From positions 1 to 55,808 of the IMG/VR virus record IMGVR_UViG_3300013100_000002: a stretch of 55,808 nt of DNA; one strand, given 5' to 3'. The notes under the pieces are model-generated. The model was not told where the DNA came from, made no database searches, and saw only the letters and a program-made list of their open reading frames with translations. Positions 5,091-13,351 of this stretch are shown here, one piece after another. Positions within the stretch are counted from its first letter, which is position 1; every line of letters begins with the position of its first letter. The translations under genes were made by a program, and so were the position numbers. The DNA comes from a virus.

Positions 5091-5532
5091 GTTGCACCGC
5101 CGGGTTCGAAGGGAAGTGTGAGGGGGTGCGGGTCCGGCTCGGGGTGCCTTGGCGGGTTGGTTACCGCGCACCCGAAGTTGTCGAAAGGCCCGCACCGCCC
5201 GGCTCTGGGGGTGCACGAGAGCGGGGCAGCGTTTCGATGGGCTGTCCTGCCCCGCTCTCGGCGGGTGACCGTATGCGTCTCCGGTCAACGAGCTCGTGTG
5301 AAGTTGTGCCCCTATGCACGCCATGTGGTGCGCTCCGGCGGTGTAGTCCGGCTCTTCGGGGCTGTGCGCCGCTCTCTATGCGGCATCCTCGACCACGCTC
5401 GCCGGGACTGGGGATCGACCGACACTGTGGGAGGCTCTGTGCTCGAAAGCACGAAACCCCCGGGGGAGACCGAAGTCCGCAAGTCCGGGGGCGGGGTGTG
5501 GATTAGATCCAGCGTTTCACACTCTATCAGGG
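5091..5532. other. Gene-free gap with strong hairpins
   Basis: I see no convincing gene on either strand. The stretch includes a 13-bp perfect stem at 5217-5259, a nested stem near 5140-5172 (GGTGCC with GCACCC-like arms) and a CCCCCGGGGG palindrome near 5458. Frames that stay open here are high-GC artefacts without RBS or plausible composition. Confidence 0.5.
5217..5259 (-). promoter_or_regulatory. Strong hairpin with CGAAAC-containing loop
   Basis: GAGAGCGGGGCAG pairs perfectly with CTGCCCCGCTCTC (13 bp). On the minus strand the 17-nt loop ends in ATCGAAACG just before the 3' stem strand, a variant of the GTGAAAC hairpins elsewhere. It precedes the membrane-protein gene at 5090. Without a T-tract it is not an ordinary terminator. 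Confidence 0.5.
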
Positions 5533-5793
5533 CTACCGGTCAGATGTTCGACGAATCCAGCGTGTCGAGTCGGGATTATTCGTTGGTATGTCCCCCCACC
5601 TGATTGCCTGGTCGGGCATGCCCGGGCGGCTCTGTTCGGTCGGGTGGTCGAACGTGGAGATGTCGTCGGCGCGGAGCCAGCGGCGGATCGTCGACTCAGA
5701 GACGCCGAAGAGACGTGGGAGCCAGGCGATCGGCACGGCCGCTTCGTCGAGCTCGCCGGTTGCGACGTAGTCGCTCTTCCGGTCAGGCGTCAT
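5533..5793 (-). CDS. Small helix-turn-helix protein
   Basis: 86 residues. 'IAWLPRLFGVSESTIRRWLR' (about residues 21-40) is a clear helix-turn-helix, probably DNA binding. The N-terminus overlaps the DUF3039 gene by 11 nt. It might act as an early regulator or antirepressor; nothing in the sequence identifies its target. Confidence 0.72.
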   Translation of the reverse strand: MTPDRKSDYVATGELDEAAVPIAWLPRLFGVSESTIRRWLRADDISTFDHPTEQSRPGMPDQAIRWGDIPTNNPDSTRWIRRTSDR

Positions 5794-6031
5794 TGTCCAG
5801 GAACTTCCCGTCGTCTTCGAAGATCTCCTTGCAGGTGGGGCAGATCGGGTACTTCTCCGGGTCGGACGATGGCACCCACGTCTTCCCGCAGATGGCACGC
5901 GCCGGCACGCCGTTGATCTGCGCCTCGAGGATCTTCTCCTTGCGGACGTAGTGGGAGAACTTGTCGTGCTCGCCGTCGTCCGTGATCGGGGTGGTCGTGG
6001 TGTCCTGGTGCTCGAGCGTGTCGGTGCTCAT
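5783..6031 (-). CDS. DUF3039 family protein
   Basis: 82 residues. The core 'KFSHYVRKEKILEAQINGVP' followed by 'ARAICGKTWVPSSDPEKYPICPTCKEIFE' matches DUF3039, a small actinobacterial and actinophage family with a probable zinc site (C of CGK plus CPTC). Biological role is unknown. ATG preceded by GAAAGAGAACCC. Confidence 0.85.
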   Translation of the reverse strand: MSTDTLEHQDTTTTPITDDGEHDKFSHYVRKEKILEAQINGVPARAICGKTWVPSSDPEKYPICPTCKEIFEDDGKFLDNDA

Positions 6032-6456
6032 GGGTTCTCTTTCGTCTCGTGGGATGCGGGTTCGTCGGTCCAGAGCGGCACGTCGGAAGGTCTGGGGCTG
6101 TCCATGTCCGGCCAGTCATCCGCATGCACGCCGAGCTTGAACAACAGTCCGAACGCTCCGCGCTCTTCGTCGACCCGGTAGCTGTACACCGGGTAGTTGT
6201 CCTCGAAGTGGCTCAGCTCCCGCCGCCACCACACGGGCTCTCCGAGTTCATCAGTGAGCTGGTAGTAGTTCTCGTGGTCATAGAACTCGGCGGACATCTC
6301 GCGAATCACGAGCTCAGCGGTCGCTCGCGCGTCCCGCTGGTCGGCCGTCCCGAAGACGACGATGCTCTCGATCTCGTCCTCGTTGCCGAGGGTCTGCGTG
6401 CGGATGTGGCGAGGGCGGTAGATGCTCCCGTTTGGGCGAGTGATCTTCTCAGGCAT
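6028..6456 (-). CDS. Hypothetical protein
   Basis: 142 residues, acidic, no recognised domain; rich in Tyr and Glu in the middle ('EFYDHENYYQLTDELGEPVWW'). The ATG at 6456 follows a good RBS within CCGAACCGAAGGAGAGAAGG. Stop and start overlap its neighbours, as throughout this operon. Confidence 0.75.
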   Translation of the reverse strand: MPEKITRPNGSIYRPRHIRTQTLGNEDEIESIVVFGTADQRDARATAELVIREMSAEFYDHENYYQLTDELGEPVWWRRELSHFEDNYPVYSYRVDEERGAFGLLFKLGVHADDWPDMDSPRPSDVPLWTDEPASHETKENP

Positions 6457-7060
6457 GGCCCTTCTCTCCTTCGGTTCGGGTCGCCGCCATAGCGACTTCG
6501 GTCTTGCGCACGGCGCGTGCGAGAGCGACAACGATCGTCGTCGGCATCGGGATCGGGTCGCGGCGGCGCGGCTTGCGCACGACGCGGAGGCTCGCCCCGT
6601 GCGGGACGAGCAGCCCCCATCCGTCGGGGAGGTCGTCGCGAACGATGTCCTTCGAGGATGCGACGAGCCAGAAGTAGTGGCAGTAGCGTGCCCATGCTTC
6701 GGCTTTCTCGGGGTCGCGGAGCTCGGTGAGCCAGTCGGATCGGGAGACTTTCACTTCGAACCCGTGGATGGACTGTCGTGCACCCCATTCGCGGCGCTCG
6801 CGCTCTGCCTCGGTGATCTCGGCGGGTGGCGTCGACCATGTGTCGAGGACGATGGCGTCGGCGATGCGGTCGCCGACGTACGTGCCCGGCTTCGTGGGGA
6901 CATGCTCAGCGATGACGTATTGCCGGCCGACGTAGTCCCCGTTCTTGAACGTGCGCCCGTACCGGACGCGGAGACGATCGAGCATCGAGCGCTCGGTCTC
7001 GCGCAGCCTCGTCAGCGGGACGGGGGCGGGCGGTAGCTCGAGGCCTGGAAGCTCAGTCAT
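6449..7060 (-). CDS. Predicted PD-(D/E)XK nuclease-like protein (MmcB-like)
   Basis: 203 residues. 'GDRIADAIVLDTW' (about 64-76) and 'IHGFEVKVSRSDWL' (about 98-111) supply the D...E-x-K pattern of the restriction-endonuclease fold, and the following 'YCHYFWLVAS' plus 'LPDGWGLLVPHGASL' resemble MmcB-like DNA repair nucleases. It could process DNA in replication or recombination with the resolvase and exonuclease genes in this operon. The active site is inferred from motif only. Confidence 0.6.
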   Translation of the reverse strand: MTELPGLELPPAPVPLTRLRETERSMLDRLRVRYGRTFKNGDYVGRQYVIAEHVPTKPGTYVGDRIADAIVLDTWSTPPAEITEAERERREWGARQSIHGFEVKVSRSDWLTELRDPEKAEAWARYCHYFWLVASSKDIVRDDLPDGWGLLVPHGASLRVVRKPRRRDPIPMPTTIVVALARAVRKTEVAMAATRTEGEKGHA

Positions 7061-7331
7061 GCGGCTTCTCTCTTTCAGGTCGGGCGCCGATCACGACGCC
7101 ATATCGATCACGTACTCGGGTGGTGATCGCGAGGATCGCATCGACGGCGCGATGCATCTTTTCGTCGTCCGCGATCGCCTGCTCGAGCTTCGCGACCTGT
7201 TCGTCGGTCATGGTGTCGTTGACGAAGGCGCGGCTCTTGCCGTCGCTGAACATCGAGCCGGGCATGATGAGCGCTTCGGCGATCCGGACGTTCGGCGTTC
7301 GGATGATGCGGCCCGGCGGATCGGGGATCAC
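7053..7331 (-). CDS. Hypothetical protein
   Basis: 92 residues, unrecognised, C-terminal half helical ('TDEQVAKLEQAIADDEKMHR'). A GTG start follows GAAGGGTAGAGGTC. It overlaps the next gene downstream. Confidence 0.68.
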   Translation of the reverse strand: MIPDPPGRIIRTPNVRIAEALIMPGSMFSDGKSRAFVNDTMTDEQVAKLEQAIADDEKMHRAVDAILAITTRVRDRYGVVIGARPEREKPHD

Positions 7332-7336
7332 GACCT

Positions 7337-7765
7337 CTACCCTTCGGTCCGGGCGAGGGCGTCGCGCATGAGCTGCACGGCGCGCTCTTGCCGGTGGGGG
7401 TTGTAGGACTCGTACTGGCCGTGCGGGATGCTGCAGAGCGACGCGTCGGCGGCGTGGAGCAGCTCGACGATGCGTTCAGCACGGTCGCGCGGTTTTGGTG
7501 TGGCACGCGCGGCGCGGCGTCTGCTCTCCCGCATGCTCTCTTCGAGGGTCATCGGCGGGCGCAGTACGTCGCGAGGTTTGAACCCATCAGCGGGCGTGAC
7601 GACTCCCCGCGCGACGAGCGCTTCGAGAACTTGCTCGGCTTGGACGAGGCCGAGCTTCATCTTGCGTTGCAGCATCGAGGTCGACGCGAACTGCGCCGAT
7701 CGCACGAGTTCTTCAGCCTCGTCTACGAGCGCGCCGCCCGGGTCGATTCGTCGTTCGGTGGTCAT
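7337..7765 (-). CDS. FtsK gamma-like winged-helix protein
   Basis: 142 residues. Residues about 14-58 ('LVDEAEELVRSAQFASTSML' then 'QRKMKLGLVQAEQVLEALVARGVVTP') match the FtsK/SpoIIIE gamma domain, the winged helix that reads KOPS/SRS chromosome-polarity sequences. Here it is free of any motor. It could let the phage bind host polarity sites or recruit a motor, or it may simply regulate transcription. The ATG at 7765 follows GGAAGAGAGAAACG. Confidence 0.78.
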   Translation of the reverse strand: MTTERRIDPGGALVDEAEELVRSAQFASTSMLQRKMKLGLVQAEQVLEALVARGVVTPADGFKPRDVLRPPMTLEESMRESRRRAARATPKPRDRAERIVELLHAADASLCSIPHGQYESYNPHRQERAVQLMRDALARTEG

Positions 7766-8097
7766 CGTTTCTCTCTTCCGTCTCTGTCGAGTGGGATCGC
7801 CGAGCCACCCCATGAGACGGGGCGGTCGTCGATGAGGGACTGGCAGTTCGGGCACCGCCATGCGGTGCAGTCGAGGTATCGGTGCCAGTCGGTGAGTCGT
7901 CCGGTGTCGTGGATGTGGTTGCACCGGGTGCACTGATACGGGAACGTCATGCCGGTGACGTCGCCGACGACAGGGTTCCTCTCGACGACGGCAACCTGCA
8001 CGCCGCGGCAGACGTGCCACCGCGAAGAAGGTTCGTCGGCCTCCCACGAGTGCCGGCCGTGGATGCGCCCCTCCATGCACTGCTTCACGTCCGCCAT
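7762..8097 (-). CDS. Zinc-ribbon protein
   Basis: 111 residues with two knuckles, 'YQCTRCNHIHDTGR' and 'WRCPNCQSLIDDRP', preceded by a conserved-looking Trp/His-rich region. Likely a small zinc-binding protein. The function is unknown; such proteins in phages may bind host RNA polymerase or nucleic acid. Confidence 0.72.
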   Translation of the reverse strand: MADVKQCMEGRIHGRHSWEADEPSSRWHVCRGVQVAVVERNPVVGDVTGMTFPYQCTRCNHIHDTGRLTDWHRYLDCTAWRCPNCQSLIDDRPVSWGGSAIPLDRDGREKR

Positions 8098-8243
8098 CGG
8101 TCTCTCCTGCTCCTGCGGTCACGTATCCGATTGATGACCGCGTTCGCCGCCCACTTCGAGAGCTCGTTCGTGAAGGTCCATACGACCGAGAGAATCAAGA
8201 CCAGAACGCCGAGATAGATCGCGATCGCGAACTCCGGGCTCAT
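8085..8243 (-). CDS. Small single-pass membrane protein
   Basis: 52 residues: 'EFAIAIYLGVLVLILSVVWT' (4-23) is a membrane span, followed by a basic cytoplasmic tail. It overlaps the start of the zinc-ribbon gene by 13 nt in another frame. ATG at 8243. Confidence 0.62.
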   Translation of the reverse strand: MSPEFAIAIYLGVLVLILSVVWTFTNELSKWAANAVINRIRDRRSRRDRWRT

Positions 8244-8248
8244 CGCCG

Positions 8249-8527
8249 TCACCACTCTGAGTCCGGGGCGCAGTCAGGACCGCCGCAGTAGCTACCTGGG
8301 TAGCAGCGGCATCCGTCGGCACGGGCTCCGACGTACGCGACTTGGAGCAGTCCCATGATCGCGACAGACTCAGCCCCCATGGCCTCGGTGTTGGCGACGC
8401 GGACAGTGCACGTCCAGAGGCCTTCGTCGTCCTTCTGCCAGGCGTCCTGATCCTCGTCGATGACCACTGACTTCGGCGGCAGTGACTCCAACAGCTTCAT
8501 CATGTCGCCATGTGTTGCCTCAGCCAC
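8249..8527 (-). CDS. Hypothetical protein with Cys-rich tail
   Basis: 92 residues. The C-terminus 'DGCRCYPGSYCGGPDC' is Cys-rich and could bind metal. A GTG start at 8527 follows GGAGAGAGCC; an internal ATG eight codons later is possible. No family recognised. Confidence 0.68.
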   Translation of the reverse strand: MAEATHGDMMKLLESLPPKSVVIDEDQDAWQKDDEGLWTCTVRVANTEAMGAESVAIMGLLQVAYVGARADGCRCYPGSYCGGPDCAPDSEW

Positions 8528-8837
8528 GGCTCTCTCCTTCCTGCTTCACTGGCACCTCTGCGCGATCGGCGCGATCGCGCAACAACCTCGCGTCGATCCG
8601 GGTGCAGTTGATGTATGCGAGCTCGCTCGGGTTCGCTGGGTTGAGGTGGTGGATGCTTTCGTCGAGCTCGGTCGCCGCCGCGCGGAGCACTGCGGCATCG
8701 TGAGCGGCCAGCCAGCGCGAGAACGCCGCGTCGGCATCCTCCATCGACATGAACGACCCGTCGGGCCGCGCACGTTTCGTGGCCGCGTTGCAGAAGTCGA
8801 TGCAGATCCGCGCCTCGGTCGGTATGTACTCGCTCAT
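8520..8837 (-). CDS. Hypothetical helical protein
   Basis: 105 residues, alpha-helical, unrecognised ('DAAVLRAAATELDESIHHLN'). ATG at 8837 follows GGAAGGGGAGAAGC. It overlaps both neighbours slightly, indicating coupled translation. Confidence 0.72.
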   Translation of the reverse strand: MSEYIPTEARICIDFCNAATKRARPDGSFMSMEDADAAFSRWLAAHDAAVLRAAATELDESIHHLNPANPSELAYINCTRIDARLLRDRADRAEVPVKQEGESRG

Positions 8838-9106
8838 CGCTTCTCCCCTTCCTGTCCGGCGACACCGGGGGTCAGTGCTCGGCGCAGCGCGGCTTCTCTC
8901 AGCCCAGCGTCGGATCGTCGGACATCGCCCACATGCTGGAACGGGCTCAGCGCGTCGAGAGACACGGTTCCGTCCGACATCTGCCACACGACGAGCTTCA
9001 GCCCGCCGAATAGCGGATGCGCGGTCGCGGCGATGAATGTGGCGGAGAACAGCCCTCCGGGGCCGTCGACAACATCTCCCGGTGCGAGGTCTCTCACGGC
9101 GCTCAT
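8834..9106 (-). CDS. Hypothetical protein
   Basis: 90 residues, with a beta-rich N-terminus ('LAPGDVVDGPGGLFSATFIA') like a small SH3-type barrel. No family recognised. It lies between the MazG-like gene and a helical protein. Confidence 0.7.
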   Translation of the reverse strand: MSAVRDLAPGDVVDGPGGLFSATFIAATAHPLFGGLKLVVWQMSDGTVSLDALSPFQHVGDVRRSDAGLREAALRRALTPGVAGQEGEKR

Positions 9107-9906
9107 CGCACACCCCCAGAAGCGTCGAGAGCGTCGATCATCTTGACTGCGACGGTCGCCACCTGGACGAGTTCCTTACGCAACGCGGTGGGCTCGCTCT
9201 CTGCCGCCGCCTCGAAGACCTCTTCGCGGAGGATGTGCCACCACGTGCAGGTGTCATTACCGCCCTCGTTTCGGCTGTGGTACTTCGTGTCGGCGGTCGC
9301 GATCTCAGCGAGGTCTTCGGCGGGCAGGGTGTCGAACATCGCGGGGCCGTCCGTGGCGAGCGGGTACGTCTCCGGCCCCGTGCCCATCGGAAGATCACCC
9401 TGCTCGCCATGCTTCGCGATCGAGCGCTCAGCTTCGGTGATCACCTCGCTCACGATGCTTCCGAAGCGCGCGTCGGACGCTTCTCCCTGCGGCTCCGCGC
9501 GGCGATACCGCCACCCCGGCTTCAGGTGCCCGTGGTTGAGCACCTCGTCTAGCGTTCCTGTCACGGTGTTCCCACCCTCGTGCTCGATGGTGATGCGTGC
9601 GGGGTCGCTCGGCTCCGGCACCTCGGAACGACGGAAGCCCGCGAGAGCCGCCCGAAGTCGCTCCCGGTCGTAGGTAACGCTCGGCCCCCAGTATGCGAGC
9701 GCTACTGCGTTCACCTCGTCGTCGGTCGGCTCGTCCTCATAGATCGGCATCACGAGATCGTGGCGCTCGATCACCTTCGGTGTGTGCGCCTTCTCGAACA
9801 CGGCCAGAGCGGCACGGGCCAAGTCGCCACACGTCGCTTCCTCAACCTGCGCCTCGTAGATCGCCTTGGCTGTGTCCTCGATCAGCTTCTCGTTGCGGTC
9901 AGTCAT
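9103..9906 (-). CDS. MazG-like / NTP-pyrophosphohydrolase-type phage protein
   Basis: 267 residues. The last third has 'WHILREEVFEAAAESEP' followed by 'LRKELVQVATVAVKMIDALD': the EExxE metal-binding helix and the second helix of MazG-like pyrophosphatases, although the usual second ExxD reads ELVQ here. The N-terminal two thirds are unassigned. Such proteins hydrolyse non-canonical or signalling nucleotides. The ATG at 9906 follows GAAGGAGAGACCG. Confidence 0.65.
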   Translation of the reverse strand: MTDRNEKLIEDTAKAIYEAQVEEATCGDLARAALAVFEKAHTPKVIERHDLVMPIYEDEPTDDEVNAVALAYWGPSVTYDRERLRAALAGFRRSEVPEPSDPARITIEHEGGNTVTGTLDEVLNHGHLKPGWRYRRAEPQGEASDARFGSIVSEVITEAERSIAKHGEQGDLPMGTGPETYPLATDGPAMFDTLPAEDLAEIATADTKYHSRNEGGNDTCTWWHILREEVFEAAAESEPTALRKELVQVATVAVKMIDALDASGGVR

Positions 9907-10246
9907 CGGTCTCTCCTTCGGGGTTGGCGATCGCCAACAGCACGTCGGCATGGCAGGCAGAATCGAGCGGGCACCAGCACGCGAGGTCTTTCCCCGCGAG
10001 CTCGCGGCGGATGGTCTTCTTGACGTCGCGATCCCAGACGCCCAAGCCGTCATGACGAATGTGCGGTTCGACTCGGTCGCCTGACCATCGTTCGATGAGA
10101 TCCCGGTACATCCGCACGGCTTCCTCAGCGGGAGTCTCGGGCGTCACTCGGTAGGGGTTTCCCCACCGGGACGGCCGCGCAACGACGACCGCCCCTTCGG
10201 GCTTCCGGTATCCGCGCCGTCGGGAGAGCTGTACGCGTTTAGGCAT
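9899..10246 (-). CDS. DUF4326 domain protein
   Basis: 115 residues. 'RPSRWGNPYRV' near residue 25-35 and 'LAGKDLACWCPLDSACHADV' near the C-terminus are the two hallmarks of DUF4326, a small family common in actinophages. The conserved Cys and His suggest a metal or catalytic site. Role unknown. Confidence 0.85.
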   Translation of the reverse strand: MPKRVQLSRRRGYRKPEGAVVVARPSRWGNPYRVTPETPAEEAVRMYRDLIERWSGDRVEPHIRHDGLGVWDRDVKKTIRRELAGKDLACWCPLDSACHADVLLAIANPEGETDD

Positions 10247-10556
10247 CGGTGACCGCCTTTCGTTTCGGTGTCATGAGCCAGTTGCCGAGCTGGTGGTAGA
10301 GCTTCAGCACGGCGGCTTCGGAGAGGACGACGTCGGCGTCCTCGACCCGCAGTCGGAGGTACTCGGCGAGGTCTGTCGAGTCCTCCGCGTCTGCGTGTCC
10401 GGGGACGCACCACGCGGGGATGCTCGCGATCTCGATGTCGGTGTGGAGGTCGTCGGGAGCGGGGAACTTCGCCGAGCTGCGGTATGTGAGTACCGTGCCG
10501 TCGGCTTCCTCGTTCTCGTCGGCACCGATCAGCGGCCATGACGAGTAGATGCTCAT
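10239..10556 (-). CDS. Hypothetical protein
   Basis: 105 residues, acidic, unrecognised. Start codon overlaps the next upstream gene. Tail 'LYHQLGNWLMTPKRKAV' is a probable helix. Confidence 0.72.
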   Translation of the reverse strand: MSIYSSWPLIGADENEEADGTVLTYRSSAKFPAPDDLHTDIEIASIPAWCVPGHADAEDSTDLAEYLRLRVEDADVVLSEAAVLKLYHQLGNWLMTPKRKAVTDA

Positions 10557-10882
10557 CCGTTCCACCTCACGATGCCGTCTCGGTTCTCGGCGCAGATGAT
10601 CGCGGTGCGGGTGAGGATCTCGATGAAACCCTCGTACGAACCCCACTCGTTCGCAGGGGCGAGCGCCTTGAACTCGGCCGGTTTCGACACGGCACGCATG
10701 AGGCCTCGAGCCGCACGGTCGGCGAGCACGTCGGCGCGGATGCCTTCGAGCTGGTCGCTGTGCTGCTCGAAGATGCCGGCGAGCCGCCACATCGGTTCGA
10801 GGTTGTAGGTGTGCCCATCGACGATCTCGATCCAGTCCATGCGCTCGCGGCCCTCGTGCTCGATATCGAGTCCCCAGCTCAC
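10553..10882 (-). CDS. Hypothetical protein
   Basis: 109 residues, unrecognised. The GTG start overlaps the upstream stop in a GTGA, so translation is coupled to the zinc protein. Confidence 0.72.
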   Translation of the reverse strand: MSWGLDIEHEGRERMDWIEIVDGHTYNLEPMWRLAGIFEQHSDQLEGIRADVLADRAARGLMRAVSKPAEFKALAPANEWGSYEGFIEILTRTAIICAENRDGIVRWNG

Positions 10883-11661
10883 TTCGCCTTCTCCTTCTTC
10901 GCCGCTTTCTCGCGGCGTTTCATGTCGGCTTCGATGTGCTCAAATGCGGGCGCGTACTGCTTCGCCCACGCATCCCATCCGAGCTGGTACCCGCAGTCGG
11001 TTGTGCCGCAGACGACGCGGAGGTCGTCGCCGAAGTTCTCGGGTGCGGAGCGCCACAGGTGCGGCTCGTTGCAGGACGGGCATCGCACGAACGGGATCTG
11101 CCGGAACTGTGCTTCGGAGTCCGGCCACCGGCGCAGCGCGACGTCCATGCGCTTCAGCATCACGACGGCCTGAGTGGCACCCTCCGGCGTCGACACCCAC
11201 TGGTCGACGTCCTTCAGCACGGCGTCGTGAGCGAGACGGATCGCCTCGTCGATCGACGCCGTCGACCGGATGGGCCGCGCGCCGAGAGCGACCATGAGCT
11301 CGTCGGCGGCGATCCACGGATCGGGCATGAGGATCGACTTCTCCATGGAGGTGTCGACCCTCTCGCCGAGCGCCTGTGACGGCTTCTCGATGCTTCGGAG
11401 GTGGGAGATCAGCCAGGCGAGCCGCCCGAGCGCGTCCACGACGCGCCGGTAGCAGACGGGGCAGAGGTAGCCGTGCGTCGCGGAGCGCGGCACGCACCCT
11501 CTGCAGTCGTCGTTCTCGCACCCTGCGAAGTGCGCGGTCGGGATGCGGTCGCCGTTGCTGTCTCGGCCGCGCCGCCGACATGGGTAGGGGCGATCCGCTC
11601 GGTGGATCGCCCCCATGGCCTCGGTGTGCGTGGTGATGCACGTGGTCTGGTCGTCAGGCAT
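10879..11661 (-). CDS. Zinc-binding hypothetical protein
   Basis: 260 residues. It has an N-terminal cysteine cluster ('CENDDCRGCV', 'LCPVC') and a C-terminal zinc ribbon ('VRCPSCNEPHLW' with 'VCGTTDCGYQLGW'), joined by a helical middle. This architecture recurs in actinophage early regions. It could be a nucleic-acid binding protein; no activity can be assigned. Lys-rich C-terminal tail. Confidence 0.75.
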   Translation of the reverse strand: MPDDQTTCITTHTEAMGAIHRADRPYPCRRRGRDSNGDRIPTAHFAGCENDDCRGCVPRSATHGYLCPVCYRRVVDALGRLAWLISHLRSIEKPSQALGERVDTSMEKSILMPDPWIAADELMVALGARPIRSTASIDEAIRLAHDAVLKDVDQWVSTPEGATQAVVMLKRMDVALRRWPDSEAQFRQIPFVRCPSCNEPHLWRSAPENFGDDLRVVCGTTDCGYQLGWDAWAKQYAPAFEHIEADMKRREKAAKKEKAK

Positions 11662-11857
11662 CGGTGGCCTCTCCCTGGAAGGTCATGGTGACGGGGTTGG
11701 TGCCGTACCGGTGCCCCTCCCAGTTCCGCCGAACCTCGGGCACCTCGACGTCGGTGAGGTGCACGTTCGGGGGAACCTCGAGCAGAGCGTCGATGAGTGA
11801 CTTCGGGTCATCGTCAAGCGACTTGACGGTGAGAACCTCGTGACGGGTGACGGTCAC
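11654..11857 (-). CDS. Hypothetical small protein
   Basis: 67 residues, unrecognised beta-rich sequence. GTG start at 11857; 4-nt overlaps on both sides. Confidence 0.65.
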   Translation of the reverse strand: MTVTRHEVLTVKSLDDDPKSLIDALLEVPPNVHLTDVEVPEVRRNWEGHRYGTNPVTMTFQGEATDA

Positions 11858-12183
11858 CAGACACGCCGGTCTTCATCGTGGATGCCGAACCGGTCGGCCT
11901 CGGCCTGCTCGTGCTCGGACAGCTCGGGGGCGTGGGGGTGCATGGGGTTGTCCTCGTCTCGGATGGTGTACGGGCCGATAGGGCGGAAGCCGAACGCGAT
12001 GTAGGGCGGCGGGGCTGGACGCCAGAAGAGGTGGTTGACCGCTTCCATGAGGTCGTTCGGTGTCATGTACACCGGATGCTCGCTCTCCCACGTCCCGACC
12101 TCGACTGCTTTCGGGATGTTGACGATCGTGCGCTTCGGCCCGCGGTCGAAGATGATCGTGATGCCTGTGTGATCGGTGCTCAC
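11854..12183 (-). CDS. Hypothetical protein
   Basis: 109 residues, unrecognised. GTG start overlaps the stop of the J-domain gene in GTGA. The C-terminus is His/Glu-rich. Confidence 0.72.
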   Translation of the reverse strand: MSTDHTGITIIFDRGPKRTIVNIPKAVEVGTWESEHPVYMTPNDLMEAVNHLFWRPAPPPYIAFGFRPIGPYTIRDEDNPMHPHAPELSEHEQAEADRFGIHDEDRRVW

Positions 12184-12821
12184 AGCACACCTGCCTCTCG
12201 GAGTTTCGCCTCGGCGAGCGAGACGCGCTGGAAGGTCGCGTCGTCGCCGCCATGGTCGGGATGCGACTTCCGCTGCGCTGCTCGGACGAGCAACCGCGGC
12301 GGGACGCTCACGGCGTCGGGGATGGTGGGGTGGAACGTTGCCAGGAACGCGATCGCCGACTCGACCGTCGCGAACCCCGACGGCGCGGCCGTCGCTTCGA
12401 TCGCCAGGAACCCTCGGTACTGCTCGCTGCGCTTCGAGACGCCGTAGCGGTCGACCATGCGGAGCGCCTCGAGCGTCTTCGCGATCGCTCGAAGGTTGTC
12501 CTGCCAGGTCAGGAACGTGTCGCATGGGTACGAGAGGTGTCCGAACTTCGAGTCGATCGAGAAGATGACGCCCGGATGCTCGGCCTTCGCGTTCGCGTAC
12601 GGGCGTCCGTCGACACGGAACGCCCCGGGCGGGATCGCGATGAGCAGCTCGGCTGATTCCTGTTGCTTCTTCGTGTCGACGAGATGCCATATCTCTCGCT
12701 CGAGCAACGTGAGCGTGTCGGACAGCGTCGCGCTGAACTTCGACATCTGCCGGTTCGGTGTCAGCACCGTCGGCCACTCACCGATCGGGCCGACCTTCAT
12801 GGTCCCGGGCCAGGTGGTCAT
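12180..12821 (-). CDS. J-domain-like protein
   Basis: 213 residues. The C-terminus contains 'QRKSHPDHGGDDATFQRVSL' with the HPD tripeptide at about 187-189, the DnaK-stimulating motif of DnaJ proteins. The helices around it are short, and the preceding 150 residues are unassigned. Such proteins can steer host DnaK in replication or assembly, or may use the J fold only as a scaffold. Confidence 0.72.
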   Translation of the reverse strand: MTTWPGTMKVGPIGEWPTVLTPNRQMSKFSATLSDTLTLLEREIWHLVDTKKQQESAELLIAIPPGAFRVDGRPYANAKAEHPGVIFSIDSKFGHLSYPCDTFLTWQDNLRAIAKTLEALRMVDRYGVSKRSEQYRGFLAIEATAAPSGFATVESAIAFLATFHPTIPDAVSVPPRLLVRAAQRKSHPDHGGDDATFQRVSLAEAKLREAGVL

Positions 12822-13351
12822 AGCTTTCCCTTCAAGATTCTCGTCAGCCCCTTGGTGTGGACTGCGGGGAGCTCGATGATCGGGTGACCCTCGAGGATGG
12901 ATGCGCCGATCGCTGCCCAGACGGCGTCGGCCTCGTTGTCATTCGAGACGGCGGCTTCCGGGATGCGACGTTCGGTCGCGAGCAGCACGTCGCTCTTGTT
13001 CGCGTTGCCGCGTCCCGTGGCGAGCTTCTTCAGCGACGACGGGGCGAACACCCACGGGGCTTCGTGATGGTCGGAGAGATCGTTCACGGTGAGCCACCAG
13101 CCGCCGAACATGCGGTCCAACGCCGAGCTCTTCGCGCCGAGCGACGGTCCCTCGATTGCCCAGATGTCGCCGTCGGCGGGATCGGCCCAAGCGTCGATCT
13201 TCGCGGCGATGCCGTGCACCCTGTCGAGGTAGCCGTCGATCGTTCCGTCGTCGGGCTTGGTCGAGATCGTGCACCGATCCCATTCGCCGTTCACGTATGC
13301 GGCTATACCGCAGCCCGTGAGCGACCAATCGATTCCGATGAAGCCAGTCAT
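12818..13351 (-). CDS. RuvC-like Holliday junction resolvase
   Basis: 177 residues with the RNase H-fold acidic residues: D8 in 'FIGIDWSLTG', E67 in 'WAIEGPSLG' and D138/D142 in 'SNDNEADAVWAA', plus 'KKLATGRGNANK' typical of phage RuvC relatives. It would resolve branched DNA made in replication and recombination, before packaging. Its neighbours are the J-domain protein and methyltransferases. Confidence 0.85.
   Translation of the reverse strand: MTGFIGIDWSLTGCGIAAYVNGEWDRCTISTKPDDGTIDGYLDRVHGIAAKIDAWADPADGDIWAIEGPSLGAKSSALDRMFGGWWLTVNDLSDHHEAPWVFAPSSLKKLATGRGNANKSDVLLATERRIPEAAVSNDNEADAVWAAIGASILEGHPIIELPAVHTKGLTRILKGKL

Noticed and set aside
5091-5532. A plus-strand gene starting at the GTG after CGAAGGGAA near 5110
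   Set aside because: The frame is open, but its composition is irregular, it opposes the operon and it runs through a 13-bp perfect stem; no homology-like pattern is visible.
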